This document shows, in pieces, positions 27,738 through 36,728 of a stretch of DNA of 64,000 bases (position 1 is the first letter of the stretch; each line of letters opens with the position of its first letter). The DNA comes from Bradyrhizobium sp. OK095 (GTDB taxonomy: Bacteria; Pseudomonadota; Alphaproteobacteria; Rhizobiales; Xanthobacteraceae): positions 682,001 to 746,000 of the forward strand of contig NZ_FOBX01000001.1 of NCBI RefSeq assembly GCF_900109945.1. Reading direction: 5' to 3'. The notes under the pieces are model-generated. The model had not been told where the DNA came from, did not search any database, and saw only the letters and a program-made list of their open reading frames with translations. A program made the translations under genes and the position numbers.

Positions 27738-29129
27738 ATGAACGAGATGACGAAGCCGCAAGAAGCTTCCGCAGAACCGGCGCTGCGCGGAGCTACCGGG
27801 CTGCTCGATCGGACCTTTGGCCTCACCGAGCGTGGCACGAGCGTTGGCCGCGAGGTGATGGCCGGAGCCACTACGTTCGCTGCGATGGCCTATATCATCG
27901 CCGTGAACCCGGCCATCATGTCCAACGCCGGAATGGATCGTGCCGATCTCGTCAGCGCCACGGCACTCGCCGCGATCGTCGGCTCGGTGATGATGGGGCT
28001 GTGGGCCAATCTGCCGCTCGCCGTTGCGCCGGCGATGGGATCGAACGTCATCTTCACCTATGTCATCGTCAAGCAGATGGGCATGCCCTGGCAGGGCGCG
28101 CTCGCCATGGTCGCCTTCACTGGCGTGCTGTTCCTGATCCTCAGCCTGTCGAAGCTGCGTGAGAAAGTCGCAAAGGACGTGCCGGAAGCGCTGAAGATCG
28201 GCATCCAGGCGGCGGTTGGTACCCTCATCGTCTTCATCGCGTTACGCGGCGCCGGATTCGTCGTCCAGAACCCGTCGACCTACATCGCCATGGGATCCCT
28301 GCGCAGCCCGCCGGTGCTGCTGACGCTGTTCGGCCTCTTGCTCACGCCGGTGCTGGTGGTGCGCCGGGTACCGGCGGCGCTGATCCTGGCGATCGCATTG
28401 CTTACCGTGATCGGCTTCTTCGTTCCCGGCGCCAACGGCAAGATGGTGACGTCGGTGCCATCAGCGATCATGTCTTGGCCGCGTTGGCCGACCAGCACCT
28501 TCATGGCGCTCGATATCGGCTATCTCTTCAGCCATTTCGTCGTCGCGCTGCCGCTGCTGTTCTATTTCCTGTGTGCCGAATTCTTTTCGACGCTGGGCAC
28601 GCTGATCGGAGTCACCGGCGCCGCCAATCTGCGCAAGCCCGACGGCTCGATCCCGAATGCCACGGCCGCATTTGCGACCGATGCGACGGCGTCCATCGTC
28701 GGCCCGCTGCTCGGCACGTCGGTGGTGACGGCCTATATCGAGTCGATCACCGGCGTGCAGGCTGGCGGCCGCACCGGCCTGACCTCGCTAACCGTTGCGG
28801 GGTTCTTCTTCCTCGCGCTGTTCTTCTGGCCGATCTTCGTCATTATCCCGGCGCAAGCGACCGCGCCTGCGCTGGTGCTCGTCGGCGTGCTGATGATGCA
28901 GGGCCTCGCCCGCATCGATATGACCGATCTCGGCAATGCGGTTCCGATCGTGCTGACACTATTGGTCACCGTGCTGACCAATAACCTCATCAACGGAATG
29001 GCCCTGGGAACGCTGAGCTACATCGCCCTGGAAGTGGCAGTCGGCCGGCGGGCACAGATTCCGGCGATGGTGTGGGGGTTAGGCGTCGTGTTCATCGCTT
29101 ACGCGATCGTGATCGCGCAGATCTTTTGA
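27738..29129 (+). CDS. AzgA/PbuG-type adenine-guanine-hypoxanthine permease
   Basis: 463-residue proton symporter of the AzgA subgroup of nucleobase transporters. The family markers are TTFAAMAYIIAVNP in helix 1, VAPAMGSN near residue 95, FFSTLGTLIGV near 285 and GTSVVTAYIESITGVQAGGRTGL near 320 (the last includes the substrate-binding Glu). It starts 9 bases after adenine deaminase and so probably supplies that enzyme. Confidence 0.93.
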   Translation: MNEMTKPQEASAEPALRGATGLLDRTFGLTERGTSVGREVMAGATTFAAMAYIIAVNPAIMSNAGMDRADLVSATALAAIVGSVMMGLWANLPLAVAPAMGSNVIFTYVIVKQMGMPWQGALAMVAFTGVLFLILSLSKLREKVAKDVPEALKIGIQAAVGTLIVFIALRGAGFVVQNPSTYIAMGSLRSPPVLLTLFGLLLTPVLVVRRVPAALILAIALLTVIGFFVPGANGKMVTSVPSAIMSWPRWPTSTFMALDIGYLFSHFVVALPLLFYFLCAEFFSTLGTLIGVTGAANLRKPDGSIPNATAAFATDATASIVGPLLGTSVVTAYIESITGVQAGGRTGLTSLTVAGFFFLALFFWPIFVIIPAQATAPALVLVGVLMMQGLARIDMTDLGNAVPIVLTLLVTVLTNNLINGMALGTLSYIALEVAVGRRAQIPAMVWGLGVVFIAYAIVIAQIF

Positions 29130-29137
29130 CGCGTGCG

Positions 29138-29359
29138 TCAGGCCGCGAGATCCAGCAATCGGCACGATCCGCGCACCAGCGCCTTGCGCCCGGCCGGTGT
29201 CATCACCGGCACGCCGTCATCGACCACGACAAGGCCGAGCTCGACCAGGCTTTCGACGACATAGGCCTTCGAGGGGCGACCGTTCGACACCGGCTTGCGA
29301 AGCGCCTTCAGCGCTTCCCACTGGTCGGGTGAAAGATCGAAGTCGAAATCGTTGCTCAT
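29138..29359 (-). CDS. Small conserved-type hypothetical protein
   Basis: 73 residues, acidic N-terminus (MSNDFDFDLSPDQWEALKALR), then a helix-rich part and a short wing-like TPAGRKALV. It could be a small winged-helix fold, but no family is assigned. Start ATG 29359 follows TTGAGGC. Ends 8 bases from the permease stop, convergent. Confidence 0.65.
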   Translation of the reverse strand: MSNDFDFDLSPDQWEALKALRKPVSNGRPSKAYVVESLVELGLVVVDDGVPVMTPAGRKALVRGSCRLLDLAA

Positions 29360-29707
29360 GTTGCCTCAAGCGATAGTACCGTTCGTGCGCCCCTGTTAGC
29401 GGCGCTGCATGAAGACCATGCGACGACAATGAGTCGGGAATTCGGTGAAGTGTTTAGAACATCTCTTCACGAATTGCCGCACGTCGTTGCGCCACATGCG
29501 TTAAGATCGTTTGCGCACGAATATCGTCCCGATCTCCGATCACTAATTAATGATCTGCGTTTGATTGTGTGGAGCTACCGCATTGCACGGGAAGCATCGC
29601 TGTCCCATCCTGCGTCGCAATATGCACAGAAATCGTGAGACGAGGGGTTCGGGATTCTGTTACGCTGATTCGCAGGGGAATGGCTTCACGCGGCAGGAGT
29701 GGAGTGC
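29360..29707. other. 348-base gap without a supported gene
   Basis: AT content rises in 29450-29570. A frame at 29429-29638 is open but has no ribosome binding site and I do not call it. No promoter is distinct. Confidence 0.35.
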
Positions 29708-29884
29708 ATGAACAGGCTGGTGGAAATTCGAAGTCAGGAATCTCTTTGCCGCGAACGCGCCGCGATGGATTCCGAACGCCGCGTGTTCTGGCTTGCGCAA
29801 GCCCAGGAATGGGAGCAGCGCGCGCTTGATGAAATTGCCTATCACTTCCGGGAGTGCAATGTCGTTCAGGCGGCGCTTGCGTGA
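29708..29884 (+). CDS. Small helical hypothetical protein
   Basis: 58 residues, charged and almost all helical (MNRLVEIRSQESLCRERAAM...). ATG 29708 is preceded by AGGAGTGGAG, a good site, 9 bases away. Composition and codon use match real genes here. No family recognised. Confidence 0.5.
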   Translation: MNRLVEIRSQESLCRERAAMDSERRVFWLAQAQEWEQRALDEIAYHFRECNVVQAALA

Positions 29885-29911
29885 AGCTGACGCCTGACGA
29901 CGTATTGAGAC

Positions 29912-31285
29912 CTACTGATAAGTCGCCACGATGTCGGACACGGCGCGCTCGAGCTGCTGTGCGGTGGCACATTGGCGCACGACGCTGCAAAAGGTCGCGT
30001 AGCGCGGCATCTCGGAATCGCCAAAGCCCCAGGCAAGCCGTCCCTCGGGATTAAGCCAGACCAGCCGCTTCGAGCGCTCCGAGATACGGCGCAGGATGTC
30101 GGCGCGCGGATCGAGATTGTTGCTGCGCGCATCGCCGAGCACGATCACCGTAGTTTGCGGCGTCAGCGTGCTCATGAAGTCCTTCTCGAAGTCGACCAAT
30201 GACGAGCCGTAGTCGGACGAGCCGAAGCCGACCTTGGACATGATCTCGGCCATCGCCTCTTCGGGCGACTTCTTCTCCAGGATCTCGCTGACCTCGATCG
30301 TATGTGAGGAGAATGCGAAGGAGCGGACGTCGTCGACCACCTCGTGCAGCGAGTGGATCAGAAGCAGGAAGAAGTCGGAGACTTGCGCGACCGAGCCGGA
30401 GACGTCGCAGATCGCCACGATCTTCGGCCGGTCACGATGCTTGCGCTTCCAGGCGGTGAGGAAGGGGATGCCGCCCCAGGCGGCGTTGCGGCGGAGCGTG
30501 CGGCGGACGTCGAGATGACCGCGGCGCTGGCGCTTGCGTGGCTTTGAATAGCGCTCGCGCAGGCGCTGTGCGATCCGGCGGATAAGGGCGCGCATCTCCG
30601 CGACATGGCGCCGCTCGATGCGGGCAAGCGGCGCGTTGCGCAGGATTTCGTTGCGGAGGTTCTCGGTTTCCTCGCGGGCGTAGAGCGCAAGGCCTTGCGC
30701 GACCGTGTCGCGCACCGCTTCGCGCAACGCGTCGAGTGCGGTACGGAGACGCTCGGCGAGTGCGGGATTGGTCGCGGTCAGCTCGTCGAGCTCGTCGCGC
30801 AGGCGCTGCAGGCCCATCGCGTCGAGGATGCGGCTGGAGAAGATGCCGCGCTGGGTGGAATAGCGGATGTCGGAGAGCGAGGCTGCACCGGAGGCGCTTG
30901 CAATGGCGGCTGCGAGCGCATTGCGATCCTGAGACAGCAGCATCTGCGCCAGCGGGCCTAATCCTTCGGAGGGGTGACCTTCGCCCCCTTCGCTTGCCGC
31001 CTCGGAGGAAGGCGACGGATCTGCCTCCTGTGAAGCGTCGTCGTCGGTCCCGGGCTGGTCCTGCCGCGGCTCCGGTTGGCTGAAGAACAGGTCAAAGCAG
31101 TCGCCGAGCGCGAGCTTCTCGTCCTGGGACTTGGCGAGCGTTAGCAGAAGCGCATCGCGCAGAACGGTTCGGTCGGAAAATCCGACCTGCGAGACCGCGC
31201 GCATCGCATCAATGCTTTCGGCGGGCGAGACGTGCACGCCGGCACCGCGCGCCGCCCGAAAGAAACGATGTAGGTTCTCGCGCAT
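29912..31285 (-). CDS. VWA domain-containing CoxE-like protein
   Basis: 457-residue protein with a helical, acidic N-terminal half and a C-terminal von Willebrand A domain whose metal site (MIDAS) is CDVSGSVAQ near residue 315. CoxE-like proteins work with a MoxR ATPase in cofactor insertion or protein activation. The gene follows its MoxR partner by 4 bases. Start ATG 31285 chosen for that spacing; the open extension to 31369 lies inside the partner gene. The client protein of this pair is not evident nearby. Confidence 0.88.
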   Translation of the reverse strand: MRENLHRFFRAARGAGVHVSPAESIDAMRAVSQVGFSDRTVLRDALLLTLAKSQDEKLALGDCFDLFFSQPEPRQDQPGTDDDASQEADPSPSSEAASEGGEGHPSEGLGPLAQMLLSQDRNALAAAIASASGAASLSDIRYSTQRGIFSSRILDAMGLQRLRDELDELTATNPALAERLRTALDALREAVRDTVAQGLALYAREETENLRNEILRNAPLARIERRHVAEMRALIRRIAQRLRERYSKPRKRQRRGHLDVRRTLRRNAAWGGIPFLTAWKRKHRDRPKIVAICDVSGSVAQVSDFFLLLIHSLHEVVDDVRSFAFSSHTIEVSEILEKKSPEEAMAEIMSKVGFGSSDYGSSLVDFEKDFMSTLTPQTTVIVLGDARSNNLDPRADILRRISERSKRLVWLNPEGRLAWGFGDSEMPRYATFCSVVRQCATAQQLERAVSDIVATYQ

Positions 31286-31289
31286 CGGG

Positions 31290-32237
31290 TCAACCGAAGA
31301 CGTTGGACCGGGCCGCCTTGGCAATGAAGGTCGTGACTTGCGGCGTCGCGGCCTCGATGTCGGCTTCATACTTCAGGAGCACGTTGAGCGTGTCCTTGAC
31401 GATCTCGGTATCGAGCTCAGAAACCTGGAGCAGCACCAGCACGCGGGCCCAGTCGATGGTCTCGCTCACCGAGGGCAGCTTCTTCAGATCCAGCGAGCGG
31501 ATTTCGTGGATGAAGCCGACCATCTGCCGGCGCAGCGTCTGCGAGATACCGGGGACGCGGCTCTCGACGATCCGTTCCTCAAGCCGCTGCTCGGGGAAGC
31601 CGATATGCAGATGCAGGCAGCGCCGCTTCAGGGCGTCGCCGAGATCGCGTTCGCTGTTGGAGGTGAGGATCACGGTCGGCGGCGTGATCGCCGAGACGGT
31701 GCCGAGTTCGGGGATCGTGACCTGGAAGTCGGAGAGGATCTCCAGTAGCAGCGATTCAAATTCGGCATCCGACTTGTCGATCTCGTCGATCAGCAGCACG
31801 CAGCCGCCCGGCTGCTCCAGCGCCTGGAGCAGGGGACGCGGCTCGACGAACTCCTTGGAAAAGAATACGTCGCCGAAATCATGCAGCTGCGCGAGCGCGT
31901 CGTGCAGCGTCTTCGCACCGCCGAGCACTTCGCCGAGCTTGTCCTTGAGGATCTGCGTATAGAGCAGCTGCTTGGCGTATTTCCACTCGTAGAGCGCCTT
32001 GGCCTCGTCGAGGCCTTCATAGCATTGCAGGCGGATCATCTTCTTGCCGCGCCAGGCGGCAATCGCCTTGGCAAGCTCGGTCTTGCCGACGCCCGCAGGG
32101 CCCTCGACCAAGATCGGCTTCTCGATCTGTTGTGACAAATAGACGGCCGTCGCGATCTGCCGGCTCGCGATGTAGCCCTGCGCGGCGAGGCCGCTCTCCA
32201 CTGCCTCGATCGCTGTCGAGGGCTTCTGTTCAGCCAC
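31290..32237 (-). CDS. MoxR family AAA+ ATPase (CoxD-like)
   Basis: AAA+ chaperone-like ATPase of about 315 residues. Walker A GPAGVGKT near residue 47, Walker B CVLLIDEIDKSD near 150, sensor 1 TSNSERDLGDALKRRC near 205. Start taken as GTG 32237 with GGGAG about 10 bases upstream, giving VAEQKPSTA at the N-terminus; ATG codons at 32318 and 32351 are in frame but lack a site. Upstream of and coupled to the VWA gene, with which it should form a complex. Confidence 0.88.
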   Translation of the reverse strand: MAEQKPSTAIEAVESGLAAQGYIASRQIATAVYLSQQIEKPILVEGPAGVGKTELAKAIAAWRGKKMIRLQCYEGLDEAKALYEWKYAKQLLYTQILKDKLGEVLGGAKTLHDALAQLHDFGDVFFSKEFVEPRPLLQALEQPGGCVLLIDEIDKSDAEFESLLLEILSDFQVTIPELGTVSAITPPTVILTSNSERDLGDALKRRCLHLHIGFPEQRLEERIVESRVPGISQTLRRQMVGFIHEIRSLDLKKLPSVSETIDWARVLVLLQVSELDTEIVKDTLNVLLKYEADIEAATPQVTTFIAKAARSNVFG

Positions 32238-32384
32238 GAATTGGCGCTCCCAAAGGTCTTGCTTGAGGCTTGTTCTGCCTGCGTTCCCGGCAAAGAACAA
32301 GCCTCGTTTGGGAGACATCTGACCCGCGTAAGGGGCGTTTTTTCCGTTCAACGCAAATAGTTGAGCGGTTCGCCGATCGCGCGA

Positions 32385-32585
32385 TCAGTTCCGCAGCAAT
32401 TCGGGTTTCCGGATTGTCTGCCGGACCTCGGCGCCGCAGTCGGCGCATTCATAGACGAAGTCGATCTTGGCAAGGCTCCAATGCGGCTCGACCTCGCGCA
32501 CATACATTGGCAGGAACCCCATGCATGTCGGGCAAATCACAGGCGCGATTTCGATATCCTGATGATGCTGTACATAAGCTGGCAT
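32385..32585 (-). CDS. Small zinc-ribbon-like protein
   Basis: 66 residues with two cysteine pairs, CPTC near residue 18 and CADC near residue 48, spaced like a zinc ribbon. Start ATG 32585 (MPAYVQHHQD) follows AAGGAG; the frame is open to 32648 but that part is unlike protein. Function unknown. Confidence 0.7.
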   Translation of the reverse strand: MPAYVQHHQDIEIAPVICPTCMGFLPMYVREVEPHWSLAKIDFVYECADCGAEVRQTIRKPELLRN

Positions 32586-32809
32586 CTCGGCTCTCCTTCG
32601 CAGGCGACCACCAAACCCCGTAGACAGGCTACTGCCGGTCGTCGCCATGCCGTCATCAACTCTTTTGAACAGAGGTGGAACGGCGGGCGTTTGTCGTTCG
32701 CTGTGACATTCTTGTTACGACTTCTATACTGTAACGGGCGGACCAAATGCCTATTTCACCAGGCGATCCGGTTCTCGGACCTTCATTGCAACGATAAGGG
32801 AGCAACCCC

Positions 32810-33784
32810 ATGACGCATGCTATTCGCTTTCACAAGACCGGCGGTCCGGAAGTCCTGGTCTGGGAGGAGGTCAGTGTCGGCAAGCCCGGACCGGGCGAAG
32901 CGCGCATCCGCCACACCGCGGTCGGTCTCAACTTCGTCGACATCTACAATCGCTCCGGTGTGTATCCCGCGCCATTGCCGAGCGGTCTTGGCAGCGAGGC
33001 GGCTGGTGTCGTCGAAGAAGTCGGGGCCGGCGTCACCGATCTGAAACCCGGTGATCGCGTCGCCTATGGTGCTTCGCCGCTCGGCGCCTATTCCGAGGCG
33101 CGGCTGATCCCCGCCGACCGGCTGCTGAAGTTGCCTGACGGTGTCGACGACAAGACCGCGGCGGCGATGATGCTGAAGGGGCTGACGACGCAATATCTGA
33201 TCCGGCAGACCTATCGCGTGAAGGCCGGCGACACGATCCTGCTCCATGCGGCGGCCGGCGGCGTCGGCCTGATCCTGAGCCAGTGGGCCAAGCATCTTGG
33301 CGCGACCGTGATCGGCACTGTCAGCAGCGACGAAAAAGCAAAACTCGCCAAGGCGCATGGCTGCGATCATGTCATCATCTACACGCGCGAGGATTTCGCA
33401 AAGCGCGTGGACGAGATCACCGGCGGCAAGAAAGTGCCGGTAGTCTATGACTCCGTCGGCAAGGACACGTTCCTGAAGTCGCTGGACTGCCTCGCGCCGC
33501 TTGGTGTCGCCGCGCTGTTCGGTGCGTCCTCCGGCGCTGTCGAGCCGCTCAATCTCGGTCTGCTCGCGCAGAAGGGCTCGCTCTACGTCACCCGTCCGAC
33601 GCTGTTCACCTACGCCGCCAAGCGCGAGAGCCTGGTCGCAATGGCGAACGAGCTGTTCGACGTCGTCAAGTCCGGCGCGGTCAAGATCGAGGTGCACCAG
33701 ACCTATCCGCTGAAGGACGCCGCCAAGGCGCACGCCGATCTCGCCGCGCGCAAGACCACGGGGTCGACCGTTCTCACGGTGTAA
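32810..33784 (+). CDS. NADPH:quinone oxidoreductase (zeta-crystallin type)
   Basis: 324-residue zinc-free medium-chain oxidoreductase that reduces quinones with NADPH. The Rossmann motif AAAGGVGLILSQWAKHLGA is near residue 150, followed by the NADPH-pocket segment. The N-terminal GroES-like domain has the NFVDIYNRSGVYP segment of QOR enzymes. ATG 32810 follows AAGGGAG. No operon partner. Ends tail-to-tail with the small gene at 33823. Confidence 0.92.
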   Translation: MTHAIRFHKTGGPEVLVWEEVSVGKPGPGEARIRHTAVGLNFVDIYNRSGVYPAPLPSGLGSEAAGVVEEVGAGVTDLKPGDRVAYGASPLGAYSEARLIPADRLLKLPDGVDDKTAAAMMLKGLTTQYLIRQTYRVKAGDTILLHAAAGGVGLILSQWAKHLGATVIGTVSSDEKAKLAKAHGCDHVIIYTREDFAKRVDEITGGKKVPVVYDSVGKDTFLKSLDCLAPLGVAALFGASSGAVEPLNLGLLAQKGSLYVTRPTLFTYAAKRESLVAMANELFDVVKSGAVKIEVHQTYPLKDAAKAHADLAARKTTGSTVLTV

Positions 33785-33798
33785 TCTCCGAACGACGG

Positions 33799-33825
33799 TG
33801 ACGCAGGCTGCTTCAGCCTGCGTCA
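33799..33825. terminator. Perfect hairpin between convergent genes
   Basis: TGACGCAGGCTG (33799-33810) and CAGCCTGCGTCA (33814-33825) pair perfectly around a 3-base loop. It overlaps the stop codon of the minus-strand gene. There is no T-run, so termination from either side is likely but not certain. Confidence 0.6.
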
Positions 33826-34104
33826 GGTCCTCTCGCTCTCGTGCTTGCGCAGGTCGCGGGCGTGATCCATGCGGATCGCCTGGAGGTCAACGTCTTCGGG
33901 CGGAACCTGGGGGAGGGCGGCCTCAGTCAGGATGGCCTGGGTCACGTCCTCGACCGAATTCTCGGCGATTTCGTGGATGAACGAGATGTTCTGATATTCG
34001 CCCGAGGTGACGCGGGAGATGACCTCGCGCCTTGTGATCTCGGGGTCGACGATCGCCTCGCGACCGCGCCGCCCGTAGTCGATCATCACGACGAAATACT
34101 GCAT
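33823..34104 (-). CDS. Hypothetical protein under an S24-repressor-like operator
   Basis: 93 residues, starting MQYFVVMIDYGRRGREAIVDPE. Acidic, no membrane segment, no family recognised. It has a clear sigma-70-type promoter on the minus strand (34145-34173) that contains the same TTCGGAA-type motif found at the neighbouring repressor gene. Confidence 0.72.
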   Translation of the reverse strand: MQYFVVMIDYGRRGREAIVDPEITRREVISRVTSGEYQNISFIHEIAENSVEDVTQAILTEAALPQVPPEDVDLQAIRMDHARDLRKHESERT

Positions 34105-34144
34105 GAAACGATCCTGCCGCGCCCCGTGACCGGGGGTGCGGCAG

Positions 34145-34173
34145 AGTATTTCCGAAAAACAGAATTAAGTCAA
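34145..34173 (-). promoter_or_regulatory. Sigma-70-type promoter with embedded TTCGGAA motif
   Basis: On the minus strand: -35 TTGACT (34168-34173), 17-base spacer, -10 AATACT (34145-34150). The spacer holds TTCTG and TTCGGA, resembling the motifs upstream of the S24 and GcrA-like genes. It would drive the 93-residue protein. Confidence 0.65.
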
Positions 34174-34202
34174 GGGCGATTTCTAAAAATAAGAAATTCG
34201 TC

Positions 34203-34811
34203 CTATTTGCCCTTCTTGCGGGGCCGTGCCGACTTGGCGCGCAGCCGCTCGAGCTGACCCTTGGGCATGGACAGGCAGATCTCGCCGACCCATTCGAGCT
34301 TCACGCCGACGATCGACTTGGCGTTGAAGCTGGTGAGATTGACGACCGAGGGGGACTTGCCCCGCTCGATGGTCTTCAAATAGCGCTCGCCGGTCTTGAG
34401 CCGGACCACCGCCTCTTCGCCGTAGAAGCTCGACAGCGGATGGCGCTGGTCCTTGTAGACCACGATCACGTCGCCGCTTTCGTATTTGGGCAGCATCGAA
34501 TCGCCGACGATCTCGAATGCGACGGTCTCTTCCATGATCGGGAAGGGGAGCGCGATATCGCCGAGGCCTTCCGGCGGAACCTGTTCATAATCCGGCTCGA
34601 TCACCGCGCCGGCGCCGACACGCCCCATGATCGGCGCGAGATTGAGTTCAAGGTATTGCATGATCGGAATAATTTCAGATGCCTTCACCAGGCGCTCGCC
34701 ACCGAGTATCTCCGAGACCGCGCCGGGCCGCACGCCCATGGCAGCCGCGAGGCCGCCCTTGCTCTTGCCCGTTTTCTCCAGGCCCCGCTCGATCATTGCC
34801 GCGTCCATCAT
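34203..34811 (-). CDS. S24-type (LexA/CI-like) repressor
   Basis: 202-residue regulator. An N-terminal Xre-type DNA-binding domain (KGGLAAAMGVRPGAVSEILGG, part of residues 18-38) joins a C-terminal S24 peptidase domain. The Ser-Lys dyad is Ser105 in VGDSMLPKY and Lys146 in RYLKTIE. An Ala67-Gly68 bond (GRVGAGAV) is where self-cleavage would occur, so it may respond to RecA. Start ATG 34811 (paired ATGs, GAGGGA upstream). Divergent from the GcrA-like gene. Confidence 0.87.
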   Translation of the reverse strand: MMDAAMIERGLEKTGKSKGGLAAAMGVRPGAVSEILGGERLVKASEIIPIMQYLELNLAPIMGRVGAGAVIEPDYEQVPPEGLGDIALPFPIMEETVAFEIVGDSMLPKYESGDVIVVYKDQRHPLSSFYGEEAVVRLKTGERYLKTIERGKSPSVVNLTSFNAKSIVGVKLEWVGEICLSMPKGQLERLRAKSARPRKKGK

Positions 34812-34851
34812 GGTGATTCCCTCGATTATCCCATCGTCTCGCCTCTTGTAA

Positions 34852-34923
34852 TCCGAAATTCGGAATTGATGCAATTATGAATATCAGAATTATTGCTTGA
34901 CATAAACTTCGGAATACCGGAAT
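34852..34923. promoter_or_regulatory. Operator-like motif array between repressor and GcrA-like gene
   Basis: Four related copies of TCNGAAT: TCGGAAT at 34860, TCAGAAT at 34884, TCGGAAT at 34909 and CCGGAAT at 34917. The first is part of a perfect palindrome TCCGAA-A-TTCGGA (34852-34864). A -35 TTGACA is at 34897-34902 with a weak -10 (GAATGT) 17 bases on, overlapping the last copies. Typical layout for a phage-like repressor switch. Confidence 0.6.
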
Positions 34924-34979
34924 GTGCGCCTCGCCTCCCCGATCGTGCGACCGGAGGAGCCGCATCACAGGACAGCATC

Positions 34980-35513
34980 ATGGAACCGGGCCATTGGCCG
35001 TCGGAGCACTCCGACGCGCTTTGCGACTATTTTCTCAAGGGCGTGTCTTACGCGGAGATCGGGCGGGAGATTAACGCAAGGTTTGGAACGGCTTACACGC
35101 GCAGCGCCGTGGTTGGCCGGGCCAAGCGACTTGGGCTCATTCCGCCGGCACGGATGGCGAGCCCGTCGATCGTGCCGTCCTTGCCGGGTGACGTATGCCC
35201 GCCGTCGCCGCGCCGATTGGCGTTACCGTACCTAAACGTACCGCCGCAGTCCGCGATGAAGCCTGTCGCGCGGGTGAAACTGCGCTGCGTCGGCGTCCAG
35301 CCGCGCCTGATCCCGCTGGATCAACTCGATCGCGAAGACTGCCGCTATCCCTATGGTGGTGAGAAGGATGGGGAGGAGATCACTTTCTGCGGCCATCCGT
35401 GCCAGCCGGGCTCCAGCTATTGCACACCGCATGCCGGCCTGACGCGCCGGTCTGGAGCTGCGTCCGCCCGTGTCGCAAGTCCTGTCGTGCTGAGGCTCAT
35501 TTCCGCCGCCTGA
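34980..35513 (+). CDS. GcrA-like regulator
   Basis: 177 residues. The N-terminal part (MEPGHWPSEHSDALCDYFLK ... TRSAVVGRAKRLGL) matches the GcrA helix-turn-helix, a sigma-70 cofactor of alphaproteobacterial cell-cycle genes. The C-terminal part has a cysteine set CRYPYGG ... FCGHPC ... YCTPH as in GcrA tails. The middle differs and the protein looks like an accessory paralogue rather than the chromosomal GcrA. ATG 34980 follows AGGA. Divergent from the S24 repressor, which probably controls it. Confidence 0.75.
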   Translation: MEPGHWPSEHSDALCDYFLKGVSYAEIGREINARFGTAYTRSAVVGRAKRLGLIPPARMASPSIVPSLPGDVCPPSPRRLALPYLNVPPQSAMKPVARVKLRCVGVQPRLIPLDQLDREDCRYPYGGEKDGEEITFCGHPCQPGSSYCTPHAGLTRRSGAASARVASPVVLRLISAA

Positions 35514-35559
35514 AAGTGCGGCCACCCGTTCAATCGATAATTTTGCGAGGAGTATCCGC

Positions 35560-36129
35560 ATGGGACGTGTCCGGCGCAACAAATCCTATAAATTGACGAA
35601 TATCCACGACCGGCGGTCGCGCGAGGTGCCGTTCAATGCCGAGGTGGCGGAGGTCGAGATCGACAATCCGCTGGGGCTCGATCCCGGTGAGAAGATCGTG
35701 GCCATCCGGTCGGTCCGCGGCGATCCGCTCGGCCGGCTGCACGCGCATCACCAGATCGACGAGGCGCAATATCGCGGCGGGCGCGCCTTCCAGAACGATT
35801 GGGAGCGGGCGGAGCGGGGGCTCCAGGCGGTAGATACGACACGCGAATATGTCGATGGCACTGGCACGCGCGAGCCTGTCACCGAGAGCCAGCGACAGGC
35901 GGTGCTGCGGTTGAACCGGATCGAGCGCGAGCTCGGTACTGACGGCTCGGCGCTGGTGTACGACGTGCTGGTGCTGGGTTTGACCATGGATCAGATCGGG
36001 GAGCGACGGGCCGTCCGTACGCAGCGCTGGAACGACTATTTCGCGCGGCGTTTTCGCGAATGCCTGGACCGGCTGGCGCTGATCTACGGCTTGGCGACGG
36101 AAACGAAACGTGCAACCCAGCGCAGATGA
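35560..36129 (+). CDS. Hypothetical protein, phage-island type
   Basis: 189 residues, basic at both ends, mixed helices. Segments such as DPLGRLHAHHQIDEAQYRGGRAFQNDWERAE and a C-terminal GLTMDQIGERRAVRTQRWNDY resemble alphaproteobacterial proteins of unknown function with a C-terminal helix-turn-helix-like end; I give no firm family. ATG 35560 follows AGGAG by 8 bases, just downstream of the GcrA-like gene, so the two may be one operon. Confidence 0.65.
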   Translation: MGRVRRNKSYKLTNIHDRRSREVPFNAEVAEVEIDNPLGLDPGEKIVAIRSVRGDPLGRLHAHHQIDEAQYRGGRAFQNDWERAERGLQAVDTTREYVDGTGTREPVTESQRQAVLRLNRIERELGTDGSALVYDVLVLGLTMDQIGERRAVRTQRWNDYFARRFRECLDRLALIYGLATETKRATQRR

Positions 36130-36174
36130 TTGCGGCGCGCCTGCGGTTTAGCTGCAAGCGCGCCCGGCGGCTCC

Positions 36175-36531
36175 TTACGGATGCGGCACGATCTGATAGG
36201 GCGTCGCATAGGGCTCGACGCGGAGTGAGGCGTTGGCCAAGAGCCCGATCCTGGCGGTCGGCGCCTGCTGCAATTCGCCGCTGGGGCCGCGATGCACGTT
36301 GTATTGCCAGACGGCGAGATCGCCCTTCTGCGCCAGCGCGTGTGCAACTGCGCTCGCGTCATTGCCGCCGAGTGCCTGAAGCTCTTCCGCCGACAATCCG
36401 ACGACGATTTCGTCCTTGATGGTGACGATCTTGAACAGGTTCATTTTGATCTCCTGCGCCCATGCGCCTTGTATCGAGAAGGTAAGAAGCGCGACCGCGG
36501 CGCCCTTGATGAGATCGCAGCGAGAAAGCAT
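36175..36531 (-). CDS. Exported hypothetical protein
   Basis: 118 residues. The N-terminus MLSRCDLIKGAAVALLTFSI ... AWA is a signal peptide, followed by a short mature domain with NLFKIVTIKDEIVVGLSAEELQALGG. Start ATG 36531 follows AAAGGAC. Function unknown. Divergent from the next gene. Confidence 0.65.
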   Translation of the reverse strand: MLSRCDLIKGAAVALLTFSIQGAWAQEIKMNLFKIVTIKDEIVVGLSAEELQALGGNDASAVAHALAQKGDLAVWQYNVHRGPSGELQQAPTARIGLLANASLRVEPYATPYQIVPHP

Positions 36532-36728
36532 GTCGTCGTCCTTTGGTGCTGACGCGCGCCCGAATCGGTTTGAGTCCATCAGCCATGGCGCCCGTGATCT
36601 GCGTGGCCGGTTCGCAACCGCTTGGTCGTCCGATCTTGAACGTGGGTTCATGCGCGGAAATGTAGCGGGAGCGGTGAACCTTGATGCGAAGAGGCGAGTC
36701 CAAGCCGAGAGCGCGAGGGATATGTCAG

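Noticed and set aside
29429..29638. A 69-codon plus-strand frame
   Set aside because: No start context and AT-rich noncoding-like flanks; no family.
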